Assembly (NCBI RefSeq): GCF_024346395.1
Contig: NZ_JAGQCW010000004.1
Location: forward strand, 124,001-188,000
Length of the DNA stretch: 64,000 nt
Direction: 5' to 3'
Origin: Cyanobium sp. AMD-g
GTDB taxonomy: Bacteria > Cyanobacteriota > Cyanobacteriia > PCC-6307 > Cyanobiaceae
This document shows, piece by piece, positions 18,205 to 27,460 of this stretch (its first letter is position 1; each line of letters begins with the position of its first letter). Under the pieces are notes generated by a model, which was given only the letters and a program-made list of their open reading frames with translations, was not told where the DNA came from and searched no databases. Position numbers and translations under genes: made by a program.

Positions 18205-19107
18205 ATGGACAAGCAAGACTTTCTGGAGCGAGCCAGACGTTTCTCCCAGCCCTTCCGGATCGACGATGGAGCCGGATTCCAGTTGAAGGATCACGATCCT
18301 GACGACACCCTGCATCTCGACAAAACGGACAAGGACAGGGCCCAGGAAGCACTCACGATGGGGGTGAAGATGCTGGCGGAATTCCAGGATCTGCTCTATG
18401 CACAGGATCGCTGGGCCCTGCTGCTGATCTTCCAGGCGATGGACGCCGCCGGCAAGGACGGCACCATCAAGCACGTGATGAGTGGTGTCAATCCCCAGGG
18501 ATGTCAGGTGAATTCGTTCAAGGCGCCCTCCTCAGTGGACCTGGATCATGATTTTCTGTGGCGCTCCAACAATGCCTTGCCAGAAAGGGGCCGGATCGGC
18601 ATCTTCAATCGCAGCTACTACGAAGAGACTCTGGTGGTTCGGGTGCATCCCGAGATACTGGCCAGGCAAACGCTTCCGCCTGAGCGCCTCACAAAAAATA
18701 TCTGGAAAGAGCGATTTCGTGACATCCGAAACTACGAGGAGTATCTGAGCAACAATGGAATCGTCGTCCGGAAGTTTTTCCTGAACGTCTCCAAGAAAGA
18801 GCAGCGCAAGCGCTTCCTGGAACGCCTCGACCGCCCCGAGAAGAACTGGAAGTTCTCCGCCAACGACATCAAGGAGAGGGCCTTCTGGGAGGACTACATG
18901 GAGGCCTACACCGAAACGATCCGGCACACCGCCAGCCCCCATGCGCCCTGGTATGTGGTGCCGGCGGACAACAAGTGGTTCACCCGGATCGCCGTGGCGG
19001 CCGCCATCATCGAAACCCTCGATTCCCTGCACCTCCAGTATCCCGAAGTCAGCCCGGAAGCCCGTGCCCAACTCGCGACCGCCAGGGCCTTGCTTGAAAA
19101 GGAGTAG
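18205..19107 (+). CDS. ppk2: Polyphosphate kinase 2 family protein
   Basis: A 300-residue single-domain PPK2, which transfers phosphate between polyphosphate and nucleoside mono- or diphosphates in the cytoplasm. Walker A is at residues 79-87 (MDAAGKDGT), the Walker B region at 135-140 (NRSYYE), and the lid with positively charged [15 protein letters not shown] follows. The downstream [21 protein letters not shown] block is also typical. Sequence alone does not let me separate class I (ADP) from class II/III (AMP). ATG at 18205 is chosen because residues upstream are not family-like. It is divergent from the V-ATPase operon and convergent with trpC. Confidence 0.92.
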   Translation: MDKQDFLERARRFSQPFRIDDGAGFQLKDHDPDDTLHLDKTDKDRAQEALTMGVKMLAEFQDLLYAQDRWALLLIFQAMDAAGKDGTIKHVMSGVNPQGCQVNSFKAPSSVDLDHDFLWRSNNALPERGRIGIFNRSYYEETLVVRVHPEILARQTLPPERLTKNIWKERFRDIRNYEEYLSNNGIVVRKFFLNVSKKEQRKRFLERLDRPEKNWKFSANDIKERAFWEDYMEAYTETIRHTASPHAPWYVVPADNKWFTRIAVAAAIIETLDSLHLQYPEVSPEARAQLATARALLEKE

Positions 19108-19128
19108 CCCCCTCCCCTCCTGCCGGGC

Positions 19129-20013
19129 TCAGCCGCCGATCAGGGTCTCCAGGGCCGCCGTCACGTTCTCCTGCCGCATCAGCGCTTCTCCCACCAGCAC
19201 CGCATCGGCACCGGCGCCGACGGCCCGGTCCAGATCAGCCCGGCTGAACAGGCCCGATTCGCTCACCAGCAGGGCGCTGCGGGCACGCACCTGCTCGCCG
19301 AAGCGTTCCATCAGCTGTTCGGTGGTGGCCAGATCCACCGTGAAGCTGGCCAGGTCGCGGTTGTTGATGCCGATCAGATTCACACCCTCCAGCTGCAGCA
19401 CCCGCTCCATTTCCGCCGCGTCGTGCACCTCCACCAGCACCGCCAGCCCCAGGCCCCTGGCCACCTTGAGCAGGTAGGCCAGATCCTGGTCGGTGAGGAT
19501 CGCGGCAATCAGCAGGGCCGCATCGGCCCCGGCGGCCCGGGCCTGGAACAGCTGGTAGGGACTGAGGATGAAGTCCTTGCAGAGCAGGGGCAGCGCCACC
19601 GCGTCCCGCACCGCCACCAGCACGTCAAAACCCCCCTGGAAGAAGCGCTTGTCGGTCAGCACCGACAGGCAGCTGGCGCCACCGGCTTCGTAGCCCCGGG
19701 CAATGGCGACGGCATCGAAATCCTCCCGGATCACCCCCTTGCTGGGGCTGGCCTTCTTGATCTCGGCGATCACCGCCGGTTTGCGGCAACTGGCGCGCAG
19801 GGCACCGCAGAAATCCAGGGTGGGGGGCAGATCCGCGATCTGTTGCTTCAGCGCGTCCAGGCTGACCCGCTCGCGGGCGGCGGTCACCTCCCTGTCCTTT
19901 TCCCAGACGATCTCCTCAAGGATGTGGCGGGGGCGCTCCTCGGGATGGGGGGTGCCGAACTCCAGGTGGGCCACCCGGACGGAAGGGTTGGGGGGGCGGC
20001 GGCGGATCTCCAT
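19129..20013 (-). CDS. trpC: Indole-3-glycerol phosphate synthase
   Basis: A 294-residue TIM barrel for the fourth step of tryptophan synthesis from chorismate. [12 protein letters not shown] is the usual cyanobacterial N-terminus, followed by [13 protein letters not shown]. Active-site strands are [11 protein letters not shown] (two catalytic lysines), [15 protein letters not shown] and LIGINNRDL, ending with LVSESGL and AVLVGEALM. The long N-terminal extension relative to E. coli TrpC is typical of the group. It starts 1 base after the lpdA stop, so the two are co-transcribed. Confidence 0.96.
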   Translation of the reverse strand: MEIRRRPPNPSVRVAHLEFGTPHPEERPRHILEEIVWEKDREVTAARERVSLDALKQQIADLPPTLDFCGALRASCRKPAVIAEIKKASPSKGVIREDFDAVAIARGYEAGGASCLSVLTDKRFFQGGFDVLVAVRDAVALPLLCKDFILSPYQLFQARAAGADAALLIAAILTDQDLAYLLKVARGLGLAVLVEVHDAAEMERVLQLEGVNLIGINNRDLASFTVDLATTEQLMERFGEQVRARSALLVSESGLFSRADLDRAVGAGADAVLVGEALMRQENVTAALETLIGG

Positions 20014-20014
20014 C

Positions 20015-21514
20015 TCAGGCACCCACCGCGGTGGCCAGGCTGGCGGCGGCCTGCTTGTAGGCCACTTCCACCACCTCGCTCAACGTGGGGTGCGTGTGCA
20101 CTTCACTGGCCAGTTGCCGCACCCCCTGGCGCCGGGCCACCGCGTTGGCGATCTCCTGGATCAGGTCGGCCGCATGCAGGCCATAGATGTGCGCCCCCAG
20201 CACTTCCCCGGTGTCCTTGCGGAACAGCAGCTTGAGCAGCCCATCGCTCTCCAGTTCGGCCAGGGCCTTGGAATTGGCCTTGAAGTAACTGCGCACGCTG
20301 CCCAGGGCAAAGCCTTCCTGTTCGGCCAGATCCTTGGCATCCGCTTCCGACAGCCCCACGGAACTGATCTCCGGGTGGGTGAAGGTGGCGGCGGGGATCG
20401 AGCGGTAGTCGATGCGACGGGCGTGGCCGAGGATGTTCTCGATCGCCACCGTGCCCTGGGCGGCGGCGGTGTGGGCCAGCATCATCTTTCCGGTCACGTC
20501 GCCCACGGCCCAGAGATGGGGCACCGGCTCACCGTTCGCCAGCACCCGCAGGCCGTCGTCCACCGGGATGAAGCCCCGGTTGGTCTCGACACCGACGCTG
20601 GCCAGGTTGAGCTCCTTGCTCACCGGCACCCGGCCGGTGGCCACCAGCACCGCATCCACCTCCAGGGTTTCCACCGGCTCGCGGCTGGCCATGTCCACCA
20701 GCTCGATCTTCACCGGGCAGCCGGGGGTGATTTTGCTGGCCAGCACGCCGGCACGGGCGTCGATGTCGCGGCCGTCAATCAGATGGCGGGCGGCGATCTT
20801 GGCGATGTCCGGATCGAAGGTGGGCATCACCCGATCGAGTGCCTCGATCATGGTGACTTCGCAGCCCAGGGCCGTGTACACATCGGCGAACTCCAGGCCG
20901 ATGTAGCCGCTGCCGATGATCGTGATCCAGCGGGGCAGCCATTCCAGGTTGATGGCCTCGTCGCTGGTGAACACGGTGCGACCGTCGGTCTCGATGCCTG
21001 GCGGCACGAAAGGATCGGAGCCGGTGGCGATGATCACCTCGCGGGCTGCGTAGACGCGCTCCACCCCGCTGGCCTCCCGCACCGCCACGCGCTGGGGCCC
21101 GTCGAGGCGTCCCTTGCCCCGCAGGATCGTGGCGCCGGAACGCTCCAGGGTCTTGGTGAGGTTGGTGCGGATCGTGGCCACCAGCTGGGCGGCATGGTCG
21201 GCGATCTTCTGGCGCTCGAAGCGCACCGGCGCCGCATGGATGCCGAAGCCCTTGAGGTGCTCAGCATCGGCCAGTTCGCGCACCCGGCCGCTGGCCGCCA
21301 GCAGGGCCTTGGAGGGGACACAGCCCCGGTTGACGCAGGTGCCGCCCATGTCGCGGGATTCCACGATCGCCACCTTCAGGCCGTGGTCGGCCCCGTGCTT
21401 GGCCGCATCGAAACCGCCATAGCCGGCGCCGATCACGATCACGTCGAAATCGAAGCCGGAGGGGGGGGTGGCGGGGGATGCGGTCACCGGATGGGGCTGC
21501 ATGGATGGAGGCAT
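20015..21514 (-). CDS. lpdA: Dihydrolipoyl dehydrogenase (E3)
   Basis: A 499-residue FAD-dependent disulfide oxidoreductase serving the pyruvate and glycine cleavage complexes. The FAD motif is [14 protein letters not shown] and the redox disulfide [13 protein letters not shown] (C60, C65). The NAD motif is [15 protein letters not shown]; the second FAD motif has LWAVGDV; and the C-terminal HAHPTLSE-type block reads [14 protein letters not shown] with the catalytic histidine. The extended FAD region is of the cyanobacterial type. Start ATG at 21514 or 21502. A mercuric or glutathione reductase is excluded by the C-terminal motif. Confidence 0.95.
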   Translation of the reverse strand: MPPSMQPHPVTASPATPPSGFDFDVIVIGAGYGGFDAAKHGADHGLKVAIVESRDMGGTCVNRGCVPSKALLAASGRVRELADAEHLKGFGIHAAPVRFERQKIADHAAQLVATIRTNLTKTLERSGATILRGKGRLDGPQRVAVREASGVERVYAAREVIIATGSDPFVPPGIETDGRTVFTSDEAINLEWLPRWITIIGSGYIGLEFADVYTALGCEVTMIEALDRVMPTFDPDIAKIAARHLIDGRDIDARAGVLASKITPGCPVKIELVDMASREPVETLEVDAVLVATGRVPVSKELNLASVGVETNRGFIPVDDGLRVLANGEPVPHLWAVGDVTGKMMLAHTAAAQGTVAIENILGHARRIDYRSIPAATFTHPEISSVGLSEADAKDLAEQEGFALGSVRSYFKANSKALAELESDGLLKLLFRKDTGEVLGAHIYGLHAADLIQEIANAVARRQGVRQLASEVHTHPTLSEVVEVAYKQAAASLATAVGA

Positions 21515-21523
21515 TCTCCCCTG

Positions 21524-22381
21524 TCAGGGCGCGGGCCGGCCGTGGGCCTGGCGGGGGCGCTCCAGCAGCAGCAGGGCCGCTGCGGCCGCCACATTGAGTG
21601 ATTCCACCGCGGGGCTGTGGGGGATCGTCACCCAGTGGTCGGCCAGCCGGGCCAGTTCCGGCGCCAGCCCCGCCCCTTCGTTGCCCAGCAACAGGGCCGT
21701 GGGCCGGCACCAGTCCAGGTCCCAGTAGGGCCGCACCGTGCCAGCCGCCTCGGGCACCATCGCCGCCACCAGCTGCAGGCCGCCGCCCTGGGCCTCGGCC
21801 AGCCGGCGATGCAGATCCGCGGACGTCATCCGCTCGATCGGCAGGACCAGGGCGGCTCCGCTGGAGGCCCGCAGCACCTTGGGCTGCAACGGATCGGCCC
21901 CCTCAGCCAGCCACACCCGCTCCACCCCCGCCGCCAGGGCGGTGCGCAGCAGGGTGCCGAGGTTGCCCGGATCCTGGAGCCGGTCGAGGGCGAGGACAAA
22001 GCCCGGCCTTGCGCCTCCTGATGCGGGGGCAGGCAGCTGCGCCAGGGCCAGGGTCAGCAGCACCCCGTCGGGATGGCGGGTGGTGGCGGCAGCGGCCAGG
22101 ACCTCGGGGCTGGCGGTCCGCAACCGGCCGGTCTCCGGCAGCCGCTCCCACAGAGCGCCGTGGCGCTCCAGCCAGTCCGGGGTGGCCAGCACCAGTTCGG
22201 GCCGCAGGCCAAGCCCGAGGGTTTCCTGGAGCAGGTGGGTTCCCTCCAGGAGCAGCAGGCCCTGCTCCAGCCGGCCACTGGAGCGGTGCAGGCGCCGCAC
22301 CGCCTGGATGAGGGGGTTGCGGACACTACGAATCGTCTCGCCGCCAGGGGGATGGCCGGGAAGCTCGGGGGGAACGCCCAC
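21524..22381 (-). CDS. TrmH/SpoU-family RNA 2'-O-ribose methyltransferase
   Basis: A 285-residue SPOUT methyltransferase. The N-terminal substrate domain has SVRNPLIQAVRRLHRSSGR and LLEGTHLL. The C-terminal knot contains the three SpoU motifs: LDRLQDPGNLGTLLRTA, LLLGNEGAGL and VTIPHSPAVESLNVAAAAALLL. These make 2'-O-methylation of rRNA or tRNA likely; the site is unknown (RlmB or TsnR-like). Start GTG at 22381. It lies 9 bases before lpdA and 5 bases after the preceding small gene, so it is part of one leftward run. Confidence 0.9.
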   Translation of the reverse strand: MGVPPELPGHPPGGETIRSVRNPLIQAVRRLHRSSGRLEQGLLLLEGTHLLQETLGLGLRPELVLATPDWLERHGALWERLPETGRLRTASPEVLAAAATTRHPDGVLLTLALAQLPAPASGGARPGFVLALDRLQDPGNLGTLLRTALAAGVERVWLAEGADPLQPKVLRASSGAALVLPIERMTSADLHRRLAEAQGGGLQLVAAMVPEAAGTVRPYWDLDWCRPTALLLGNEGAGLAPELARLADHWVTIPHSPAVESLNVAAAAALLLLERPRQAHGRPAP

Positions 22382-22386
22382 GGCCG

Positions 22387-22635
22387 TCAGATGGTCTTGC
22401 GGCGCCGGAGCTTGAGGTGATCGTGGATGACGAGGTCGTCCTCGTTGAGATCAAGACCCTTGAAGGCCGCCACCTCGCCGCGAATGCCCTCCGCTTTGAG
22501 ATTGGCGACCAGCCGATCGATCACGATGTCCTCCACCTTGGTTTGGTCGTAGCCGTCCGGAGTGAGTCGCTCCAGAAACCTGCCGATGTTCGCTGCGACG
22601 ACATCGGAGGCGTTGGTGATCTTGAGAACAATCAT
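22387..22635 (-). CDS. Conserved-looking small protein, function unknown
   Basis: An 82-residue soluble protein starting MIVLKITNASDVVAANIGRFLE, with a charged C-terminus ending HLKLRRRKTI. The acidic and basic balance and the regular helix-strand pattern suggest a real folded protein. Its codon use is less GC-driven than overlapping frames. It lies between tRNA-Leu and the RNA methyltransferase on the same strand, 10 bases from the tRNA end. I do not recognise the family and assign no role. Confidence 0.72.
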   Translation of the reverse strand: MIVLKITNASDVVAANIGRFLERLTPDGYDQTKVEDIVIDRLVANLKAEGIRGEVAAFKGLDLNEDDLVIHDHLKLRRRKTI

Positions 22636-22645
22636 GGAGTGATCA

Positions 22646-22729
22646 TGCGGATGGGGAGACTTGAACTCCCACGACATTGCTGCCACTAGTACCTGAAACT
22701 AGCGCGTCTACCAATTCCGCCACATCCGC
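22646..22729 (-). tRNA. tRNA-Leu(CAG)
   Basis: An 84-nt class II tRNA. The acceptor stem is GCGGATG/CATCCGC with discriminator A, the D-arm has GGCGGAATTGGTAGACGC, and the anticodon stem is CTAGT/ACTAG with the 7-base loop TTCAGGT. A long variable arm and a GTTCAAGTC T-loop follow. Anticodon CAG reads CUG, the favoured leucine codon at this GC content. CCA is not encoded. Confidence 0.96.
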
Positions 22730-22906
22730 GGGCGTTAGCCGCCACGGAAACCGCGGCGCTCCAGGGAGCATAAATCATCACCGGTGGGGCACCTCCGCTT
22801 GAGCGTCCAATGGCAGCCGCCCCCGAGGAACGTCGCCGCGAAGACCTGGAAGAACAAGACAGTTTGAGCGGCGACCCCCTAGACGACAGGATCATTCGTT
22901 GTCAAG

Positions 22907-24247
22907 ATGCCCCAGAAATTGATACCAGGACTTCCGTCCATGACCGTATCCCCCATGCCTGTCAAGGTCATCGCCGGCACCAGGCTGGAGATCAGTGGTG
23001 GACGGCGACTGGACGGGGAACTGAGGGTCAGCGGCGCCAAGAATTCGGCCCTGGTGCTGATGGCCGCCTGCCTGCTCACGGAAGACGGGCTGCGGCTCAG
23101 CAATGTGCCCCCGCTCACCGACATCACGGCGATGGGAGAGATCCTTGCCGCCCTGGGGGTGCGGGTGCAGCGGGGGGGCGACGCCATCGTTCTGCACGGT
23201 GACCACATCACCGCCGCTGCCCCGCCCTACGAACTGGTCAACAGCCTGCGGGCCAGCTTCTTCTGCATTGGTCCACTGCTGGCCCGCATGGGCATGGCCC
23301 AGGTGCCCCTGCCCGGAGGGTGCCAGATCGGCACCCGCCCTGTGGTGGAGCACGTCAAGGGATTGAAGGCCCTCGGCGCCCAGGTCACCATCGAGCACGG
23401 TGTGGTCACCGCCGTGGTGCCCGGCCGTCAGCGCCGTCTGACCGGCGGCCACATCCACCTCGACTGCCCCAGCGTCGGCGCCACCGAGACCCTGATGATG
23501 GCCGCCGCCCTCGCCGATGGCGAGACGGTGATCGACAACGCGGCCCAGGAGCCCGAAGTGATTGACCTGGCCCGGCTGCTGCTGGCCATGGGGGCCAAGG
23601 TGCGCGGCGCCGGCACCCCCACGATCACCATCGTCGGCGTCGAGCGGTTGCACGGGGCCGACTACGCCGTCATCCCCGATCGCATCGAGGCCGGCACCTT
23701 CCTGCTCGCCGGCGCCATCACCCGCTCCCGCCTGCGGGTGTTCCCCGCCCTGCCGGAGCACCTGGGCGCCGTGATCACCAAACTCGAGGAGGCCGGCTGT
23801 CGCATCGAAGCCGACGGCCAGGGCCTGGTCATCACCGCCAGCAAGGTGCGGGCGGTGGATCTGCGCACCCAGCCCTTCCCCGGCTTCCCCACCGACCTGC
23901 AGGCCCCCTTCATGGCCCTGCTCGCCACCGCCGAAGGCACCAGCATGGTGGTGGAGAACATCTTCGAGAACCGCCTCCAGCACGTGGCCGAACTGCAGCG
24001 CATGGGGGCATCCATCCGCATGCAGGGCAACACCGCCTGCGTCGAGGGGGTCGCCCGCCTCAGCGGCGCCCCGGTGCACGGCACCGACCTGCGCGCCTCC
24101 GCCGCCATGGTGCTGGCGGGCCTCGCCGCCGACGGCATCACCACCGTGCGGGGCCTGGAATACCTCGATCGGGGTTATGCCGATCTGGAGGGCAAACTCA
24201 ACGCCGCCGGCGCTTCGATCCGCAGGCTGCCCTCTGTCGCGGCTTAG
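22907..24247 (+). CDS. murA: UDP-N-acetylglucosamine 1-carboxyvinyltransferase
   Basis: A 446-residue cytoplasmic enzyme for the first committed step of peptidoglycan synthesis (enolpyruvyl transfer from PEP). The [16 protein letters not shown] block and the catalytic cysteine loop [19 protein letters not shown] (C139) are present, so fosfomycin sensitivity would be expected. PDRIEAGTF and [15 protein letters not shown] are further signatures. ATGs at 22907, 22940 and 22955 are all possible starts; the first is used. It stands alone between two tRNA-Leu genes. Confidence 0.95.
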   Translation: MPQKLIPGLPSMTVSPMPVKVIAGTRLEISGGRRLDGELRVSGAKNSALVLMAACLLTEDGLRLSNVPPLTDITAMGEILAALGVRVQRGGDAIVLHGDHITAAAPPYELVNSLRASFFCIGPLLARMGMAQVPLPGGCQIGTRPVVEHVKGLKALGAQVTIEHGVVTAVVPGRQRRLTGGHIHLDCPSVGATETLMMAAALADGETVIDNAAQEPEVIDLARLLLAMGAKVRGAGTPTITIVGVERLHGADYAVIPDRIEAGTFLLAGAITRSRLRVFPALPEHLGAVITKLEEAGCRIEADGQGLVITASKVRAVDLRTQPFPGFPTDLQAPFMALLATAEGTSMVVENIFENRLQHVAELQRMGASIRMQGNTACVEGVARLSGAPVHGTDLRASAAMVLAGLAADGITTVRGLEYLDRGYADLEGKLNAAGASIRRLPSVAA

Positions 24248-24277
24248 CCAACGGTCGCGGCCTAGAGTCGTCCCTTC

Positions 24278-24359
24278 GGGAGCGTGCCGGAATTGGTAGA
24301 CGGACTCGACTCAAAATCGAGCGCCTTCGGGCATGTGGGTTCGAGTCCCACCGCTCCCA
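24278..24359 (+). tRNA. tRNA-Leu(CAA)
   Basis: An 82-nt class II tRNA with acceptor stem GGGAGCG/CGCTCCC and discriminator A, D-arm GCCGGAATTGGTAGACGG, and anticodon stem CTCGA/TCGAG with loop CTCAAAA. The variable arm is GCGCCTTCGGGC and the T-arm TGGGTTCGAGTCCCA. Anticodon CAA reads UUG. It is the second tRNA-Leu within 2 kb, on the opposite strand to the first and on the other side of murA. Confidence 0.96.
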
Positions 24360-24370
24360 TCCAACCGGTG

Positions 24371-25549
24371 ATGGACACCTACGCCCGTTACCCCCTGGAG
24401 CTCAAGCGGGGCCGAGGGGTCTGGCTGTGGGATCAGCAGAACCGGCGCTACCTCGACATGGTGGCCGGCATCGCCGTCTGCACCCTCGGTCACAGCGACC
24501 CGGTGCTGCGGCGGCGCCTCTGTCACCAGCTGGGCCGCCTCCAGCACGTCTCCAACCTGTACCGGATCCCGGAACAGGAGGCCCTGGCCGCGGCGATCAC
24601 GGCCCGCAGCTGCACCGACCGGGTCTTCTTCTGCAATTCCGGCGCCGAAGCCAATGAGGCGGCCATCAAGCTGGCCCGCAAGCACGGCCATCTGGTGCGG
24701 GGCATCGCCGAACCCCTGATCCTCTCCGCCCAGGCCAGCTTCCACGGCCGCACCCTGGCGGCGGTGACCGCAACGGGCCAGCCCAAGTACCACCAGGGCT
24801 TCGAGCCGATGGTGTCGGGCTTCCGCTATTTCCCTTACAACGACACCGCCGGCTTCGAAACGCTGCTGGCCGCCTGTGAAGCCGAAGGTCCCCGCGTGGC
24901 CGCGGTGCTGCTCGAACCTCTCCAGGGGGAGGGGGGGGTGAACCCCGGTGATCCCGCCTTTTTCCAGCGGGTGCGCGAGCTCTGCGACGCCCACCAGATC
25001 CTGCTCATCTTTGACGAGGTGCAGATCGGCGTCGGCCGCAGCGGCCGCTGGTGGGGCTACGAACAGCTGGGGGTGGAGCCCGATGCCCTGACCATGGCCA
25101 AGGGCCTGGGCGGTGGCATCCCCATCGGCGCCCTGGCAGTGAAGGCCGCGGTGGACCACTTCCGCCCCGGCGACCACGCCAGCACCTTCGGCGGCAACCC
25201 CTTCGCCTGTCGGGCCGGCCTGACGGTGATCGAGGAGATCGAACGCCGCGACCTTCTGGCCAAGGTGAGCGCCAACGGTGCCTTGCTGCAGTCCCTGCTC
25301 CAGGAGCTGGTGGCTCGCCACCCCGCCACCCTGGCCGGCGAACGGGGCTGGGGACTGCTGCGGGGCCTGGTGCTGCAGGAAGGCGGGGTCACGGCCCCGG
25401 AGATCGTCCAAGCCGCCATGGCGGAAGGCCTGCTGCTGGTGCCGGCCGGGCCAGGGGTGGTTCGCTTCGTGCCGCCGCTGGTGATCAAGCCCCGCCAGCT
25501 GCGCAAGGCGGTGAAGCGCCTGGAGAAGGCTCTCCACAGCCTGGCCTGA
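24371..25549 (+). CDS. argD: Acetylornithine aminotransferase
   Basis: A 392-residue class III PLP aminotransferase of arginine (and possibly lysine) synthesis. FFCNSGAEANEAAIKLAR, the strand LIFDEVQIGVGRSGR, the PLP lysine motif DALTMAKGLGGGIPIGA and FGGNPFACRAG are all present. ATG at 24371 (MDTYARYPLELKRG) is used. An upstream reading frame runs back into the tRNA, so an earlier start is not plausible. The start is 11 bases after tRNA-Leu, so the two may share a transcript. Confidence 0.93.
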   Translation: MDTYARYPLELKRGRGVWLWDQQNRRYLDMVAGIAVCTLGHSDPVLRRRLCHQLGRLQHVSNLYRIPEQEALAAAITARSCTDRVFFCNSGAEANEAAIKLARKHGHLVRGIAEPLILSAQASFHGRTLAAVTATGQPKYHQGFEPMVSGFRYFPYNDTAGFETLLAACEAEGPRVAAVLLEPLQGEGGVNPGDPAFFQRVRELCDAHQILLIFDEVQIGVGRSGRWWGYEQLGVEPDALTMAKGLGGGIPIGALAVKAAVDHFRPGDHASTFGGNPFACRAGLTVIEEIERRDLLAKVSANGALLQSLLQELVARHPATLAGERGWGLLRGLVLQEGGVTAPEIVQAAMAEGLLLVPAGPGVVRFVPPLVIKPRQLRKAVKRLEKALHSLA

Positions 25550-25562
25550 TCCGTTCCTGTCC

Positions 25563-26879
25563 ATGCCGTCCCCGCTGCCCCCCCCGGTCGACCTGGGCGA
25601 CCTGCTCGAACCCTTCGCCCGCCGCGGCGTCGACCTGGGCCTGGAACGGCTGGGCGGCGCCCTCGCCGCCGGGGGGCACCCGGAGCAGTGCTTCGCCGCC
25701 GCCCAGGTGGCCGGCACCAACGGCAAGGGCTCGATCTGCACGTTTCTGCACGCCATCCTGCGGGCCGCCGGCATCCACGTGGGCACCTACCGCTCCCCCC
25801 ATCTGGTGAGCTGGTGCGAACGCATCCAGATCGATGACGCCTGGATCGCCGCCGCCACCCTGCGGGCCGACCTGGCCCGCTGGCAGCCCCTCGCCCGCCG
25901 CCACCGACTCACCCCCTTCGAGCTGATCACCGCCGCGGCCTTCGACCGCTTTGCCCGCGAGCGGGTGGATCTGGCGGTGCTGGAGGTGGGCCTCGGGGGC
26001 CGTCTCGATGCCACCACCCTCCATCCCCAACGGCCCGTGATCGGCTTCGGGGCCATCGGCCTCGACCATCGCGAACACCTGGGCGACACCCTGGCCGCCA
26101 TCGCCGCCGAAAAGGCGGCCGTGATGGGGCCGGGTTGCCGGGCCTTCAGTGCCGCCCAGGCACCGGAGGCCCGCCGGGTGCTGGAGGCCGCAGCGCAGGC
26201 TTGCGGCGCCAGCCTGCACTGGCTCGACCCCCTGCCCGCCGTGGCCGACGGCGGCCCCGTGCTGGGCCTGGCGGGGGAACTGCAGCGTCACAACGGCGCC
26301 GTGGCCGTGGCCATGGCCCAGGCCCTGACGGCCCCGGACGGTCCGCTGGCCGGCAGGCTCCTCGACGAGGGCATGGTCCGCGCCGGCCTGGCGGCGGCCC
26401 GTTGGCCCGGGCGGCTGGAGAGCCACCGCTGGCGGGGCCGCGCGCTGCTGATCGACGGGGCCCACAATCCCCCGGCAGCGGCTGCCCTGCGCCGGGAACT
26501 CGACCAGCTCGATGGTGGCCTGGCGGATGGCCCGCCGCGACGCTGGCTGCTGGGCATCCAACGCCACAAGGAGGGGGCGGCGATGCTGGAGCTGCTGCTG
26601 CGTCCCGGTGATCGGGCGGTGGTGGTGGCGGTGCCGGAGCATGCCAGCTGGTCGCGGCAGGAGCTGGCCGCCGCCTGTCCCGGCCTCGCCGACCAGCTCG
26701 AGGAGGCCGGCAGCCTGGAGGCCGGACTGGACAGCCTGCTGGCCCCCGGCCCGCTGCCGCTGGTGGCCGGCTCCCTGTTCCTGCTGGGCGCTGTCCTTCC
26801 GCTGCTCGATGCCGCCAAGGCTGACGAAGCCGCGGCGCTGGGCCAGCCTGGGAAGGTCCCCGGCAGCAACGGCCCATGA
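25563..26879 (+). CDS. folC: Folylpolyglutamate synthase / dihydrofolate synthase
   Basis: A 438-residue Mur-ligase-fold enzyme that adds glutamate to folates. The P-loop reads VAGTNGKGSICTFLHAIL, with SPHLVSWCERIQID, VLEVGLGGRLDATT and IDGAHNPPAAAALRRELD as the later family blocks. Start ATG at 25563, 13 bases after argD. The stop overlaps the next gene start (ATGA at 26876), so argD-folC-pentapeptide gene forms an operon. The bifunctional versus single activity cannot be decided by eye. Confidence 0.93.
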   Translation: MPSPLPPPVDLGDLLEPFARRGVDLGLERLGGALAAGGHPEQCFAAAQVAGTNGKGSICTFLHAILRAAGIHVGTYRSPHLVSWCERIQIDDAWIAAATLRADLARWQPLARRHRLTPFELITAAAFDRFARERVDLAVLEVGLGGRLDATTLHPQRPVIGFGAIGLDHREHLGDTLAAIAAEKAAVMGPGCRAFSAAQAPEARRVLEAAAQACGASLHWLDPLPAVADGGPVLGLAGELQRHNGAVAVAMAQALTAPDGPLAGRLLDEGMVRAGLAAARWPGRLESHRWRGRALLIDGAHNPPAAAALRRELDQLDGGLADGPPRRWLLGIQRHKEGAAMLELLLRPGDRAVVVAVPEHASWSRQELAAACPGLADQLEEAGSLEAGLDSLLAPGPLPLVAGSLFLLGAVLPLLDAAKADEAAALGQPGKVPGSNGP

Positions 26880-27442
26880 CGACGGCCATCGGATCCGATG
26901 CCCCCAGGCCCGCCGGCCATTCCCCAAGGCCGCCGGGACAGACCCTCCGCAGGGGGATCGTGCCAGTGCTGCTGGCTCTGGTGCTGCTGGCCAGCCTGCT
27001 GCTGGCCGCCCCCAGCGCCTGGGCCGACAACCAGGACCGGGTGGATTACACCCTCACCAACCAGAGCGGCAAGGACTTCAGCGGCCAGCAGCTGGCCGGC
27101 AGTTCCTTCGCCGGTGCCACAGCCCGCCAGTCGATTTTCAGGGAGGCCGATCTGCACGGGGCGATCCTCACCCAGGCGGCCTTTCCCGACGCCGACTTCC
27201 GCGGCGCCGATCTCAGTGACGCCCTGATGGACAAGGTGGACATGAGCGGCACCGACCTCACCGGCGCGGTGCTGCGGGGGGCGATCGCCTCCGGCAGCAA
27301 CTTCACCGGCGCCACCGTCACCGATGCGGACTTCACGGACGCCCTGCTCGACCGGGTGGACCAGCGCCACCTCTGCCGCGACGCCCGCGGCACCAACCCG
27401 GTGACCGGCGCCGACACCCGGCTCAGCCTGGAGTGCGGCTGA
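26876..27442 (+). CDS. Secreted pentapeptide-repeat protein
   Basis: A 188-residue protein. Residues 1-50 form a basic region, a hydrophobic core and a cleavage site near APSAWADN, so export to the thylakoid lumen or periplasm is likely. Residues ~70-155 are tandem pentapeptides of the A(D/N)LxG type (for example ADLHG, ADFRG, ADLSD, TDLTG, SNFTG, ADFTD), which build a right-handed quadrilateral helix. A C-terminal segment with two cysteines (HLCRD, LECG) follows, resembling plant and cyanobacterial lumenal TL15/TL17-like proteins. Biochemical function is unknown for this class. Confidence 0.87.
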   Translation: MTTAIGSDAPRPAGHSPRPPGQTLRRGIVPVLLALVLLASLLLAAPSAWADNQDRVDYTLTNQSGKDFSGQQLAGSSFAGATARQSIFREADLHGAILTQAAFPDADFRGADLSDALMDKVDMSGTDLTGAVLRGAIASGSNFTGATVTDADFTDALLDRVDQRHLCRDARGTNPVTGADTRLSLECG

Positions 27443-27460
27443 GGCGCGGAGCGCACACCC

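Noticed and set aside
22810-23202. ATG-initiated frame of 130 codons upstream of and overlapping murA
   Set aside because: Only its first ~30 codons lie outside murA. The rest is an alternative frame of murA with Arg/Pro/His-rich shadow composition.
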